A stretch of 64,000 bases of DNA. Origin: Micrococcaceae bacterium Sec5.8. GTDB taxonomy: Bacteria; Actinomycetota; Actinomycetes; Actinomycetales; Micrococcaceae. Numbering within the stretch: position 1 is the stretch's first letter; the number at the start of each line of letters is the position of its first letter. The translations under genes were made by a program, and so were the position numbers. The stretch spans positions 2,790,001-2,854,000 of the forward strand of contig CP143429.1 of the NCBI GenBank assembly GCA_039636775.1, written 5' to 3'. Positions 35,351 to 43,921 of this stretch are shown piece after piece. The notes below the pieces were generated by a model. That model searched no databases and was not told the DNA's origin. It worked only from the letters and a program-made list of their open reading frames with translations.

Positions 35351-36058
35351 ATGAGCCCGGACGCCGCCCACACCATTGCGCGCCTCTACCTTTGCACCGA
35401 TGCCCGCCGGGGCCGAGGCGACTTCGCTGACTTCGTGGACGCGGCATTTGCCGGTGGCGTGGATATCATTCAGCTGCGCGATAAATCGCTGCATGCGGCC
35501 GAGGAGCTGGAGTTGCTGGAGGTCCTGCACCAGGCGGCGCACCGGCACGGCCGGCTCTGGGCCGTCAACGACCGGGCGGACCTTGCTTCGTTGTCGAGGG
35601 CTCCCGTGTTCCACATCGGGCAGAAGGATCTCACCCTCCAGGCGGCACGGGACTTCCTCGGTAAGTCCACTGTGATTGGCCGGTCCACTCACAGCCCGGT
35701 CCAAGTGGACGAGGCCATTGCCGCCGCCCCCGGCCGTAAAGGGCTGGACTACTTCTGCGTCGGGCCCGTGTGGGAAACCCCCACGAAGCCAGGGAGCGCC
35801 GCCGTCGGACTCGAACTGGTCCGGTACGCGGAGCAGGCTATCCGTCGGGCCGAAATTTCCGTCGGCGGCAAAGCCACGGGAAAGGTCGCGGGTGTCGTGC
35901 CCTGGTTCGCGATCGGGGGCATCAATGCCGGCAATGTGGAGCGGGTGGTCGAAGCCGGCGCCCGCAGAATCGTGGTGGTCCGCGCCATTACCGAGGCCAA
36001 CGACCCCACTGAGGCCGCCAGGACACTGCTGGCCGCCCTTGAGGCACCGGAGGGATAG
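35351..36058 (+). CDS. thiE: Thiamine phosphate synthase-like protein (ThiE)
   Basis: ThiE couples hydroxymethylpyrimidine diphosphate and thiazole phosphate. The 235-residue TIM barrel has [44 protein letters not shown] and [12 protein letters not shown] in family order, so the fold and phosphate loops are clear. It stands alone, without thiC, thiD or thiM nearby. The only possible partner in the window is the MoeB-rhodanese protein, which could feed ThiS. Its end is 14 bp from the convergent ferritin-like gene. Confidence 0.93.
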   Translation: MSPDAAHTIARLYLCTDARRGRGDFADFVDAAFAGGVDIIQLRDKSLHAAEELELLEVLHQAAHRHGRLWAVNDRADLASLSRAPVFHIGQKDLTLQAARDFLGKSTVIGRSTHSPVQVDEAIAAAPGRKGLDYFCVGPVWETPTKPGSAAVGLELVRYAEQAIRRAEISVGGKATGKVAGVVPWFAIGGINAGNVERVVEAGARRIVVVRAITEANDPTEAARTLLAALEAPEG

Positions 36059-36082
36059 GCCGGGCTGTCCGCTCAGCCGGCC
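36058..36082. terminator. Hairpin across two convergent stops
   Basis: GGCCGG-GCTG and CAGC-CGGCC pair around a short loop and overlap the thiE stop and the ferritin-like gene's end. No T-tract is present. Confidence 0.4.
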
Positions 36083-36744
36083 AAACCGAGCTGAAGCATC
36101 CGGCGGGAGTGGTTTGCCGCGAGTTCCCGCATCAGCTCGCGGACCAGTTCCTTGGATTGCTCGCCGTCCGCACCGATCAGTCCGCCGATGAAGGCGTGCT
36201 CGAAACTGACGCGCTGCGCCTGGGTCAGCGCCTCGCCCAGGAGGCGCCTGGCCCAGAGGGCCAGCCGCGACGCCAACCGGGGGTCATCGGCGAGGGCGGA
36301 GCGCAGACGCTCCCGGAGCACGCCGGTAGCCTCCGCGTCGATCTGGATCTGCTCGACCAGGGCGCGGGTCTCGGCGTCGACGTAACGGGAAATGGCGCGG
36401 TAGAAATCGGCGGAGACAGTGTCGATCACGTACGCCTTCATGAGGGATTCGTACCAGTCCGCCGGCCGGGTGCGTTCGTGAAAGTGGTCCACGGACGGCT
36501 GGAACGGCACCATGGCGGCTTCTGCGTCCAGGCCCATGTCGTCGAGTTTGGCGCTGACAAGTTCGTAGTGCTGGAACTCGATCACGGCGATCCGGCCCAG
36601 CACCGCACGGTCATGCAGGGTGGGTGAATACCGGGCGTCAGAAGAGAGCCGTTCGAAGGCCGAGAGTTCGCCGTAGGCCATCACCCCGAGCAGGTCCCTC
36701 AGGAAGGTGTTGTAACGGGCAGGATCAGCCAGGGATGTGCTCAT
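36073..36744 (-). CDS. Ferritin-like fold protein (MiaE-like domain)
   Basis: This 223-residue all-helical protein has carboxylate/His pairs expected of a di-iron four-helix bundle: YGELSAFERL, RIAVIEFQHYELV, and a later EQIQIDAEATGVLRERL. The family is conserved in actinobacteria beside DEAD-box helicases and is annotated as ferritin-like fold-containing protein. A tRNA hydroxylase likeness is noted but unproven. TAGTCT lies exactly six bases before ATG 36744, supporting a leaderless start. It diverges from the RNB gene across 41 bp. Confidence 0.9.
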   Translation of the reverse strand: MSTSLADPARYNTFLRDLLGVMAYGELSAFERLSSDARYSPTLHDRAVLGRIAVIEFQHYELVSAKLDDMGLDAEAAMVPFQPSVDHFHERTRPADWYESLMKAYVIDTVSADFYRAISRYVDAETRALVEQIQIDAEATGVLRERLRSALADDPRLASRLALWARRLLGEALTQAQRVSFEHAFIGGLIGADGEQSKELVRELMRELAANHSRRMLQLGLAG

Positions 36745-36750
36745 GATCCA

Positions 36751-36756
36751 AGACTA
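36751..36756 (-). promoter_or_regulatory. -10 element of the ferritin-like gene
   Basis: TAGTCT, six bases (TGGATC), then ATG at 36744. Confidence 0.6.
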
Positions 36757-36772
36757 ATGGCGCAATTGAAGC

Positions 36773-36778
36773 TAATCT
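36773..36778 (+). promoter_or_regulatory. -10 element of the RNB ribonuclease gene
   Basis: TAATCT ends seven bases before GTG 36786, with no ribosome site between. A nearly leaderless start is likely. Confidence 0.5.
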
Positions 36779-36785
36779 GTTCTTC

Positions 36786-38306
36786 GTGTCCCATCATCGT
36801 CTGACCCCGAATGTCCACCAGCAGAAGAACCGACTCGCCGAGGCGCTTAACGCGCTGCGCACCACGCTGGAACTGCCGGGCCCCTTTCCCGAGGACGCTC
36901 TCCGGGAGGCCAAAGAGGCGGTCGCCGGCCACGAACTTCCCGATCTTGACCTCACCCACATCGAGTTCGTGACGATTGATCCCGCATCGTCCACCGACTT
37001 GGACCAGGCACTCTTCATTGATCGTTCCGCATCTGGGTATCGAGTTTTCTACGCCATCGCGGATGTGCCCTCCTTTGTCATCCCCGGCGGGGCGCTCGAC
37101 GCCGAGACCCGCCGCCGCGGCCAGACCTTCTACACTCCGGACGGCCGGATTCCGTTGCACCCGGAGGTCATCAGCGAAGAGGCCGGCAGTCTCTTGGCCG
37201 GGCAGCTGTGTGCGGCGTTTGTCTGGGAATTCGAGTTGGACGCCGCCGCGGAAGTGTGCTCGGTGCTGGTGCGCCGCGCCGCCGTCCGCAGCCGCGCCAA
37301 GCTGAGCTACGCCGGGGTGCAGGCCGAACTCGACGCCGGAACCGCAGCACCCGTGCTTCAGCTCCTCAAGGAAGTCGGGATCAAACGGGTGGAGCTGGAA
37401 CGGCTCCGCGGCGGCGCCAGCCTGAACATGCCGGAGCAGGAAATCGAACAATTGCCCGACGGCGGCTACCGGATTGTGGCTGCCCCGCCGTTGCCGGTGG
37501 AGGACTGGAACGCCCAAATCTCGCTGATGACGGGGATGGCGGCCGCGGAAATCATGCTCCAGGGGAAAGTCGGCATCTTGCGCACCATGCCCGCACCGGA
37601 TGAAGCCTCCCTGGCGCATTTCCACCGCCAGACCCGCGCCCTGGGCAAACCCTGGGACGGCGAAACGAGCTACGGCGACTACCTTCGCACCCTCGACCCG
37701 ACAGATCCCCAGCAACTGGCGATCGTGCATTCAGCCGGCATGCTCTTCCGCGGCGCGGGCTACACCCCCTTTGATGGGACCCTGCCCGGGGCGGAGATCC
37801 AGGCCGCCATCGGCGCCGCCTACGCCCACTCCACCGCGCCGCTGCGCCGCCTGGTGGACCGCTTTGTCCTGGTGATCTGCGAGGCCCTCAGTAACGGCAC
37901 GTCCGTTCCCGCCTGGGCACGCGAAGCCCTGCCGTCCCTTCCCTCGATCATGGCAGCATCCGACCAGCTGGCAGCCCGGCTAGAACGACTCTCCCTCGAC
38001 ACCGTCGAGGCGGCGCTGTTGGTCAACCACGTCGGCCAAGAGTTCGACGCTGTCGTGATTTCCGGTTCCAAGCCTGCCAGGAATGGCAGGAATGGGAACG
38101 GGAAGAACGCGAATGGCAAAAACGGCAATGGAATTGTCGGCACGAAACCGGGCAACGGCAACGGTCCCTCCGGCATTGTGCAGATCGCGGAGCCCGCGGT
38201 GACAGCCCGTTGCCCTGGCGAGCTGGAACCCGGAACCCAGGTCCGGGTCCGGATTATCTCCTCCGACATCGCCACCCGCGAGGTGCGCCTTGAGCTGGTG
38301 GACTGA
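36786..38306 (+). CDS. RNB-domain ribonuclease (RNase II/R-like)
   Basis: This 506-residue protein is mostly an RNB catalytic domain (about residues 50-390). The metal-binding segment reads IDPASSTDLDQAL. Three of the four canonical Asp positions of D-x5-D-x-D-D are kept and the fourth is Gln. There is no N-terminal cold-shock domain. A C-terminal region (ARCPGELEPGTQVRVRI) may be a small S1-like remnant. Between them is a linker rich in N, G and K (NGKNANGKNGNG). It probably degrades RNA 3'-5' and is the neighbour of a DEAD-box helicase on the same strand, a natural functional pairing, though 300 bp and a separate leader lie between. Confidence 0.92.
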   Translation: MSHHRLTPNVHQQKNRLAEALNALRTTLELPGPFPEDALREAKEAVAGHELPDLDLTHIEFVTIDPASSTDLDQALFIDRSASGYRVFYAIADVPSFVIPGGALDAETRRRGQTFYTPDGRIPLHPEVISEEAGSLLAGQLCAAFVWEFELDAAAEVCSVLVRRAAVRSRAKLSYAGVQAELDAGTAAPVLQLLKEVGIKRVELERLRGGASLNMPEQEIEQLPDGGYRIVAAPPLPVEDWNAQISLMTGMAAAEIMLQGKVGILRTMPAPDEASLAHFHRQTRALGKPWDGETSYGDYLRTLDPTDPQQLAIVHSAGMLFRGAGYTPFDGTLPGAEIQAAIGAAYAHSTAPLRRLVDRFVLVICEALSNGTSVPAWAREALPSLPSIMAASDQLAARLERLSLDTVEAALLVNHVGQEFDAVVISGSKPARNGRNGNGKNANGKNGNGIVGTKPGNGNGPSGIVQIAEPAVTARCPGELEPGTQVRVRIISSDIATREVRLELVD

Positions 38307-38605
38307 GCACCGGACACAGACTCCGCGCTTGGCCTTGGGGTGTCCGTCGAGGTTCCGGGCCGTGTGCGGCTAGACTGGAGAGGTAGATATGGATGCCCGG
38401 TCGTTGATTTCCTTGATTTTCGAATTCAACAAGCCCGCCCCTACGCGATCTTGAGACAGACCCGCTGGTCACCAGTGCCAGCAATTGATAGCCCGCGATC
38501 GGCTTCCACTGGAATTGCCTGCGCGCCTGAGCGTGCTCCGGAACGGCCCCCGGCCTGTCCCGTTGAGCAAGCAGCGCAGCCCAAATGAATAAGGAAACTC
38601 CCCTA
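38307..38605 (+). other. Long leader of the DEAD-box helicase gene, possible structured 5' UTR
   Basis: A -10-like TAGACT (38371-38376) would give a 5' UTR of about 220 bases. Within it CCAGTG (38472) can pair with CACTGG (38507) and GCAATT (38481) with AATTGC (38513). The two pairings cross, so they are either exclusive or a pseudoknot. Cold-shock helicase genes commonly have long regulatory leaders. No known RNA family is recognised. Confidence 0.45.
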
Positions 38606-40390
38606 GTGAGTGAATTGCACACGCACCAGCTTCTGACCGACGAATCCGGAACGGAAACGATCGAGCCCGAAGAAACCATTATCTCGGACGAGAAGCCGCA
38701 CGAGATCGCGGAGAAGACGTTCGCCGACTACAACGTCCGCGCCGACATCGTTGAGGCCCTGTCCGACGCCGGCATCACCCACCCCTTCCCGATCCAGGCC
38801 ATGACCCTGCCGGTCGCCCTGGCAGGCCACGACATCATCGGCCAGGCTAAGACGGGCACAGGCAAAACGCTCGGCTTCGGCATCCCGGCGCTGCAGCGCG
38901 TCGTCGGGCCCGATGACGCAGGCTATGACAGGCTCCCCGCCCCGGGCGCCCCGCAGGCCCTGGTGATTGTGCCGACCCGCGAGTTGGCTGTCCAGGTCGC
39001 CAACGACCTTCAGAACGCCGCCAGCAAGCGCAACGCCCGGATCACCACCATTTACGGCGGCCGTGCCTACGAGCCGCAGGTCGAGTCGCTGCAGAAGGGC
39101 GTTGAGGTTGTTGTTGGCACCCCGGGCCGCCTCATCGACCTCTACAAGCAAAAGCACCTCGTCCTGAAGAACGTCAAGATGGTTATCCTCGACGAAGCCG
39201 ACGAGATGCTGGACCTCGGTTTCCTGCCTGACGTCGAAACCCTCATCGCGGGCACCCCCGACGTCCGCCAGACAATGCTGTTCTCCGCCACCATGCCCGG
39301 CCCGGTCGTCGCCATGGCACGGCGGTACATGACCAAGCCCACCCACATCCGTGCCGCGGACCCGGACGACGAGGGACTGACCAAGCGCGACATCCGGCAG
39401 CTGATCTACCGTGCCCACAGCATGGACAAAATCGAGGTAGTGGCCCGGATCCTGCAGGCACGAGGCCGCGGCCGCACCATCATTTTCACCAAGACCAAGC
39501 GAACCGCCGCCAAAGTGGCCGAGGAACTGGTGGACCGCGGCTTTGCCGCCGCCGCCATCCACGGCGACCTCGGCCAGGGCGCCCGCGAGCAGGCCCTCCG
39601 CGCCTTCCGCAACAACAAGGTCGATGTCCTCGTCGCCACCGACGTGGCCGCGCGCGGCATCGACGTCGATGACGTCACGCACGTCATCAACTACCAGTGC
39701 GTTGAAGACGAGAAGATTTACCTGCACCGGGTGGGGCGCACCGGACGCGCCGGCAACAAGGGCACGGCCGTGACCTTCGTGGACTGGGACGACATGCCCC
39801 GCTGGGGCCTGATCAACAAGGCCCTGGGTTTGAGCGTTCCTGAGCCGGTGGAAACGTACTCCTCCTCGCCTCACCTGTTCGAGGAGCTCGACATCCCCGC
39901 CGGCACCAAGGGCCGGCTGCCCCGCGATAAGCGGATACTGGCCGGCGTTGACGCCGAACTCCTCGAGGACCTGGGCGAGACCGGCAAGAAGAACACCGCA
40001 CGCAGCGGGCAGACCAGTGGTGGTCGTGATAGCGGCCGCAGCGGCGCACGCGACGCCGGCACCTCGGGCGGTCCCCGTGGCGGCAGCCGCGACGGCGGCC
40101 GGAGCACCGGCGGCGGCCGGGACGGCAGCCGCGATTCCCGTCGAAGCGGCGGTGCCAGCGCCGGCAGCAAGGACGCGGGACGCTCGGGCGAGCGCCGCCG
40201 TCGTCCCGCCGAGGCTGACGCCACCACGGGCCCCGCAGCCGAGGCGCCGGCCAAGGCCGCAGCCAGCGCGCCCACCGAGGTGGACCGTGCCACCCGCGCA
40301 CGCCGCCGGACCCGCACCCGCCGCCATAACGGCGAAGTGGTGGCCGGCGAGGCGCAGGCCGGGGCTCCGGCCAGCAGCACCGAGGCCTAA
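38606..40390 (+). CDS. DEAD-box ATP-dependent RNA helicase
   Basis: This helicase has the Q motif with FPIQAMTLPVALAG, AKTGTGKT (motif I), PTREL, TPGR, the DEAD box VILDEADEML, SAT, and in the second domain ARGIDVDDV and HRVGRTGRAG. From about residue 450 the tail is a long R/G/S/D-rich RNA-binding region with RDGGRS- and RRR-type repeats, ending near RRRTRTRRHNGE. I take GTG 38606 as start because AAGGA lies 10 bases before it. ATG 38585 would add seven residues and lacks a ribosome site. It matches the rhlE position of the mycobacterial block and resembles cold-shock CsdA/RhlE. A methyltransferase gene follows 8 bp later. Confidence 0.94.
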   Translation: MSELHTHQLLTDESGTETIEPEETIISDEKPHEIAEKTFADYNVRADIVEALSDAGITHPFPIQAMTLPVALAGHDIIGQAKTGTGKTLGFGIPALQRVVGPDDAGYDRLPAPGAPQALVIVPTRELAVQVANDLQNAASKRNARITTIYGGRAYEPQVESLQKGVEVVVGTPGRLIDLYKQKHLVLKNVKMVILDEADEMLDLGFLPDVETLIAGTPDVRQTMLFSATMPGPVVAMARRYMTKPTHIRAADPDDEGLTKRDIRQLIYRAHSMDKIEVVARILQARGRGRTIIFTKTKRTAAKVAEELVDRGFAAAAIHGDLGQGAREQALRAFRNNKVDVLVATDVAARGIDVDDVTHVINYQCVEDEKIYLHRVGRTGRAGNKGTAVTFVDWDDMPRWGLINKALGLSVPEPVETYSSSPHLFEELDIPAGTKGRLPRDKRILAGVDAELLEDLGETGKKNTARSGQTSGGRDSGRSGARDAGTSGGPRGGSRDGGRSTGGGRDGSRDSRRSGGASAGSKDAGRSGERRRRPAEADATTGPAAEAPAKAAASAPTEVDRATRARRRTRTRRHNGEVVAGEAQAGAPASSTEA

Positions 40391-40398
40391 ACCTTTTT

Positions 40399-41271
40399 AT
40401 GACTGACACCGTCTGGGCGCCGGACGGCAGCAATCTGGTGGTGCACGCGGACAACGCGGTGTACCTTCCAACGCTGCCGGACGGCGCCTTCACACTCATT
40501 TACGTGGATCCGCCGTTCAACACGGGCAGGGTTCAGAAGCGCCAGGAAACTAAGATGGTGCTCAATGCCGGTGGCGCGGGCGACCGCGTCGGGTTCAAAG
40601 GCCGTTCCTACGACACCATCAAGGGCGCCCTGCACAAGTACGACGACGCGTTCAGTGACTACTGGACGTTCTTGGAACCGCGGCTGCTGGAGGCATGGCG
40701 GCTCCTGGCGGATGACGGCACCTTGTACCTGCACCTGGACTACCGTGAGGTCCACTACGCGAAGGTTATGCTGGACGCCATCTTCGGCCGCGAGTGTTTC
40801 CTGAACGAGATCATCTGGGCCTACGACTACGGTGCCCGGGCAAAATACCGCTGGCCTACCAAACACGACAACATCCTCGTCTACGTCAAGAACCCTGCGA
40901 AATACCACTTCGACAGCGCTGAAGTGGACCGGGAGCCCTACATGGCGCCGGGACTCGTCACCCCCGCCAAGCGGGAGCTCGGCAAGCTGCCCACCGACGT
41001 CTGGTGGCACACGATCGTGTCCCCCACGGGCAAGGAGAAGACCGGCTACCCGACGCAGAAGCCCGAGGGGCTGATCCGACGTGTGGTCGCGGCCTCCAGC
41101 CGCCCCGGTGACTGGTGCCTGGACTTCTTCGCCGGCTCCGGCACCCTCGGCGCCGTGGCCGCGAAGCTCGACCGCAGGTTCGTCTGCGTGGACCAGAACC
41201 AGCCGGCCATTGATGTGATGGCCAAGCGGCTCGCCCCGCACGCCAGCTTCAGCGCCTTCCCGGGCACCTGA
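40399..41271 (+). CDS. Orphan site-specific DNA methyltransferase (beta-class, probably N6-adenine)
   Basis: This 290-residue enzyme has motif IV DPPFNTG near residue 37 and motif I FAGSGT near residue 244, the order (IV before I) of beta-class amino-methyltransferases. YPTQKPEGLIRRVV is motif X-like, as in M.HinfI or type III Mod relatives. Adenine rather than N4-cytosine specificity is inferred. No restriction endonuclease, specificity subunit or helicase of type I/III is nearby, so it is an orphan. The ATG is 8 bp after the DEAD helicase stop with no clear ribosome site (AACCTTTTT), suggesting coupling to that gene. Confidence 0.92.
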   Translation: MTDTVWAPDGSNLVVHADNAVYLPTLPDGAFTLIYVDPPFNTGRVQKRQETKMVLNAGGAGDRVGFKGRSYDTIKGALHKYDDAFSDYWTFLEPRLLEAWRLLADDGTLYLHLDYREVHYAKVMLDAIFGRECFLNEIIWAYDYGARAKYRWPTKHDNILVYVKNPAKYHFDSAEVDREPYMAPGLVTPAKRELGKLPTDVWWHTIVSPTGKEKTGYPTQKPEGLIRRVVAASSRPGDWCLDFFAGSGTLGAVAAKLDRRFVCVDQNQPAIDVMAKRLAPHASFSAFPGT

Positions 41272-41280
41272 CCCCGGTTG

Positions 41281-41333
41281 CGCTATCACTCCGAGTGCCT
41301 ATTCCGGCCCGCTGGGAACCAAAACTGATAGCG
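41281..41333. repeat. Spaced inverted repeat between methyltransferase and PHP genes
   Basis: CGCTATCA (41281-41288) and TGATAGCG (41326-41333) are perfect 8-bp arms with 37 bases between, in an 89-bp gap of convergent genes. A terminator or a dispersed repeat is possible. Confidence 0.5.
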
Positions 41334-41360
41334 AATCGGGCGGGGTGGTGACCTGCCCGC

Positions 41361-42206
41361 TCAGCGCACCACGGAGGACCCGGTTCCCATCTCCTCGATT
41401 CGGGCCAGGACGTCCGGCGCGGTGAGGTTCTCCCCCAGCAGGTTCGGTTTCCCGGCGCCGTGGTAATCGGAGCAACCGGTAACCAGCAGCCCGTGCCGGT
41501 CCGCGAGTTTGCGCAAGAAGGCCCTGCCCTCCTCCGGATTGTCCCGATGGTCGATTTCCAGTCCCGCCAGCCCGGCGTCGATCATCTCCCGGTAGGTCCG
41601 TTCCCCCACGATCCGGCCGCGGGATGACGCCACCGGGTGCGCGAACACCGGAACCCCGCCGGCGTCGCGGACCAACTCCACGGCGAGCGCGGGATCCGGC
41701 GCATAGTGCTGCACCCAGTAGCGGGAGTGCGAGGTCAGGATCGAGTCAAAGGCCTCGCCGCGGTCCGCGACCACACCCGCGGCGACGAGGGCATCGGCAA
41801 TGTGCGGCCTGCCGAGGGTGGCTCCCGGCGCTACGTGGTGGATGACGTCGTCCCAGCTCAGCGGATAGTCCTCGGCGAGCAGGCTGACCATCCGCTCGGC
41901 CCGGGTGAAGCGGGCATCCTTGGCCTTGGTGATTTCCTCCAGCAGCCCGGGGTGCGCCGGGTCGTGCAGGTAGCAGAGGAGGTGGACGCTGATGCCCTCC
42001 GTCGTCCGGCAGGAAATTTCCATCCCGGGAACCAGAGCAATGCCGTGCCCGCGGGCAGCGAGGGAAGCTTCGGCCCAGCCGTCAGTTGAGTCATGGTCGG
42101 TCAGCGCGACGACGTCGAGGCCCGCATCCGCGGCGGAGGCCATCACCGCCCCGGGCGCTTGGGTACCGTCGGAAACATTCGAGTGGGCATGCAGGTCTAT
42201 CCTCAC
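41361..42206 (-). CDS. PHP-domain phosphoesterase (RNase AM/TrpH-like)
   Basis: This 281-residue PHP metallo-phosphoesterase has DLHAHSNVSDGT (HxH), VALTDHDST, GMEISCRT, a mid His in LGRPHIADAL, VFAHPV and the C-terminal TGCSDYHG. These are the metal ligands of the family. Characterised relatives hydrolyse nucleoside 3',5'-bisphosphates or trim RNA 5' ends; which applies here is unknown. The start is GTG 42206, with TAGGCT exactly six bases upstream. Confidence 0.94.
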   Translation of the reverse strand: MRIDLHAHSNVSDGTQAPGAVMASAADAGLDVVALTDHDSTDGWAEASLAARGHGIALVPGMEISCRTTEGISVHLLCYLHDPAHPGLLEEITKAKDARFTRAERMVSLLAEDYPLSWDDVIHHVAPGATLGRPHIADALVAAGVVADRGEAFDSILTSHSRYWVQHYAPDPALAVELVRDAGGVPVFAHPVASSRGRIVGERTYREMIDAGLAGLEIDHRDNPEEGRAFLRKLADRHGLLVTGCSDYHGAGKPNLLGENLTAPDVLARIEEMGTGSSVVR

Positions 42207-42212
42207 CCCACC

Positions 42213-42218
42213 AGCCTA
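42213..42218 (-). promoter_or_regulatory. -10 element of the PHP gene
   Basis: TAGGCT, six bases (GGTGGG), then GTG at 42206. Confidence 0.6.
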
Positions 42219-42288
42219 GTAGATCGCCGCCAGGCCGGCCGGGCGCCCGGACCGCGGCCGTCAGTGCTTTGCAGGCCACCACCCTAGG

Positions 42289-43656
42289 TCAGCGTGCGTT
42301 TGCGGACACCGCCGACCGCACCTGGTCAAACCGGTCCACCAGGGCCTGTTTTTCGGTACTCGTGTACTGGTGATGCTCGATGCTCTCGCGCAGCTCCGCC
42401 AGTCGGGACTGCAGGGCGTGGTGCTGGGCGCCGAGGTGGTCGCACCAGTTGACCTCTTCGAACAGCGTCAAAAGGCGTAAGCCGACTTCCACGTCCTGCA
42501 TGCCGTAGTGGCGGATCTGCGACACGGCGGTGCCGAGGAAATGGTCAAAGCCGGGTCGAGCGACGATGGCCCGGACCCGGCCATCCGCATCCTGGACCAC
42601 GTGGTCGCAGAGCTCCCGTTCCATCAGCATGCACAGCAGGCTGGACAGGTGGCCAATGACATGCACGGCCGTCGTGGGGTCGTTGGTGCCCGGTGAAAGT
42701 GCCCGGGCTCCGACGTCCGCCAATTGCCGGAATCCAAAAACCGGATCCTGATCATTCGTCCGTTCAAAGCCCACCGTCACGACGTCGGCCAGCTGCCGGG
42801 TGAGGTCCTCAAGCTCTGCGGACGTGAACGGCTCCCGTGCGGCGCCAGCCCAGGCCGTGGCGAACGGAACACCGGCTATCAGGGAGTCCCCCGCCCACAC
42901 ATCGATCCGGACCACGGCGCCACGTTCCCGGGCCGCCGCGGCCAGCCCCGCTTCGTCGACCATATTCAGGAAGCCCGACGACGGGGCCAGGATCCGTTGG
43001 CCGCCCGACGCGGTGGGCTCGCCAGGAGCAGCGGGACGGCCCGGAGCGGCGGCTGCGCCCGCGGGCGGTGTCGGGTTTGTTGGAAGTACGCGCTCGATCG
43101 TGGCGGCGGTTTCAGAATGGACGTTCCGCATCATCGTCTCTACGCGGATTTCGCGGGTGAGGTGGGCTAAAAAGAGGACGAGGCCGATGACGCTGGCGAT
43201 GGCCAGGAGGAACGCGACGGTGACCGCGATATCAGGTACGAATTCGGTCCCGCCCGCCGTGCCACTCCGGACACTGCGCAGGACGGTGAGAGAGTAGGCG
43301 AAAGTCCCGAGGAAAAGTGCCAGGGTCCGGTGAACGAAGCTGTCACTGGTGAAGGTGCGGAGCAGCCGGGGGGAAAACTGGCTGCTGGCCAGCTGCAGGG
43401 TAACAACGGTAAGGGAGAAGGTCAGCGACGTGACGGTGATCAGCGACCCGGAGATGGCTTCCAAAACGGACCGGGCGGCCTCCGCCCCGCCGCTGAAGAG
43501 GTAAACCTGCAGAACTTCCGGCAGGCGGTCCTCGACCACAGCGTCCAGGGCCGGCAGCCCGACACCAAACGCTACGGCCAATGCCACGGCGAAGACCGGG
43601 ATCGGCCACAGACGCGAACTGAATGCGGCCCGGATGGCGTGCGCTCTCACCTGCAC
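42289..43656 (-). CDS. DUF2254 family membrane protein
   Basis: This 455-residue protein has four hydrophobic segments in the first 165 residues (IPVFAVALAVAFGVGL, then SLITVTSLTFSLTVVTL, TLALFLGTFAYSLTVL and AVTVAFLLAIASVIGLVLFL). A large soluble region includes GFRQLADVGARALSPGTNDPTTA, the DUF2254 signature. The function is unknown; the family is widespread in actinobacteria and proteobacteria. GTG at 43656 or 43650 can start it. A Pro/Ala/Gly-rich linker lies near residues 195-220. It is transcribed alone. Confidence 0.9.
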   Translation of the reverse strand: MQVRAHAIRAAFSSRLWPIPVFAVALAVAFGVGLPALDAVVEDRLPEVLQVYLFSGGAEAARSVLEAISGSLITVTSLTFSLTVVTLQLASSQFSPRLLRTFTSDSFVHRTLALFLGTFAYSLTVLRSVRSGTAGGTEFVPDIAVTVAFLLAIASVIGLVLFLAHLTREIRVETMMRNVHSETAATIERVLPTNPTPPAGAAAAPGRPAAPGEPTASGGQRILAPSSGFLNMVDEAGLAAAARERGAVVRIDVWAGDSLIAGVPFATAWAGAAREPFTSAELEDLTRQLADVVTVGFERTNDQDPVFGFRQLADVGARALSPGTNDPTTAVHVIGHLSSLLCMLMERELCDHVVQDADGRVRAIVARPGFDHFLGTAVSQIRHYGMQDVEVGLRLLTLFEEVNWCDHLGAQHHALQSRLAELRESIEHHQYTSTEKQALVDRFDQVRSAVSANAR

Positions 43657-43921
43657 CGGCCGGCCCGGAGTCCAGTGGCGGCGCCAGCAGCGTTAGTGGC
43701 GACCCGCCGGTGTGCGGCCAGCTTCGGTGCCGGAGATACCGCCGGAACAACCGACGGCTTCCTGGATTCATCAGCCATGACGTCGAGTCTAACGGCGGCC
43801 GAGGGAACGGCTGCCCGGGCGTCCACGCCTGCCCTGCTTCGCTCCGCAGGGTCACCGCGTTGACGCCGCCACCCCGCCGGCCTGTTGGCCTCAGCCGCTG
43901 CGCTGGTGAGACGATGGATGC

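Noticed and set aside
38603..40327. 574-codon open frame opposite the DEAD helicase
   Set aside because: Its Gly/Ala/His-rich sequence mirrors the helicase codons and has no domain; a shadow frame.
40399..41271. Complete restriction-modification or phage-defence system around the methyltransferase
   Set aside because: The neighbours are a DEAD RNA helicase and a PHP phosphoesterase with ordinary housekeeping signatures. No endonuclease or specificity gene is present, so only an orphan enzyme is supported.
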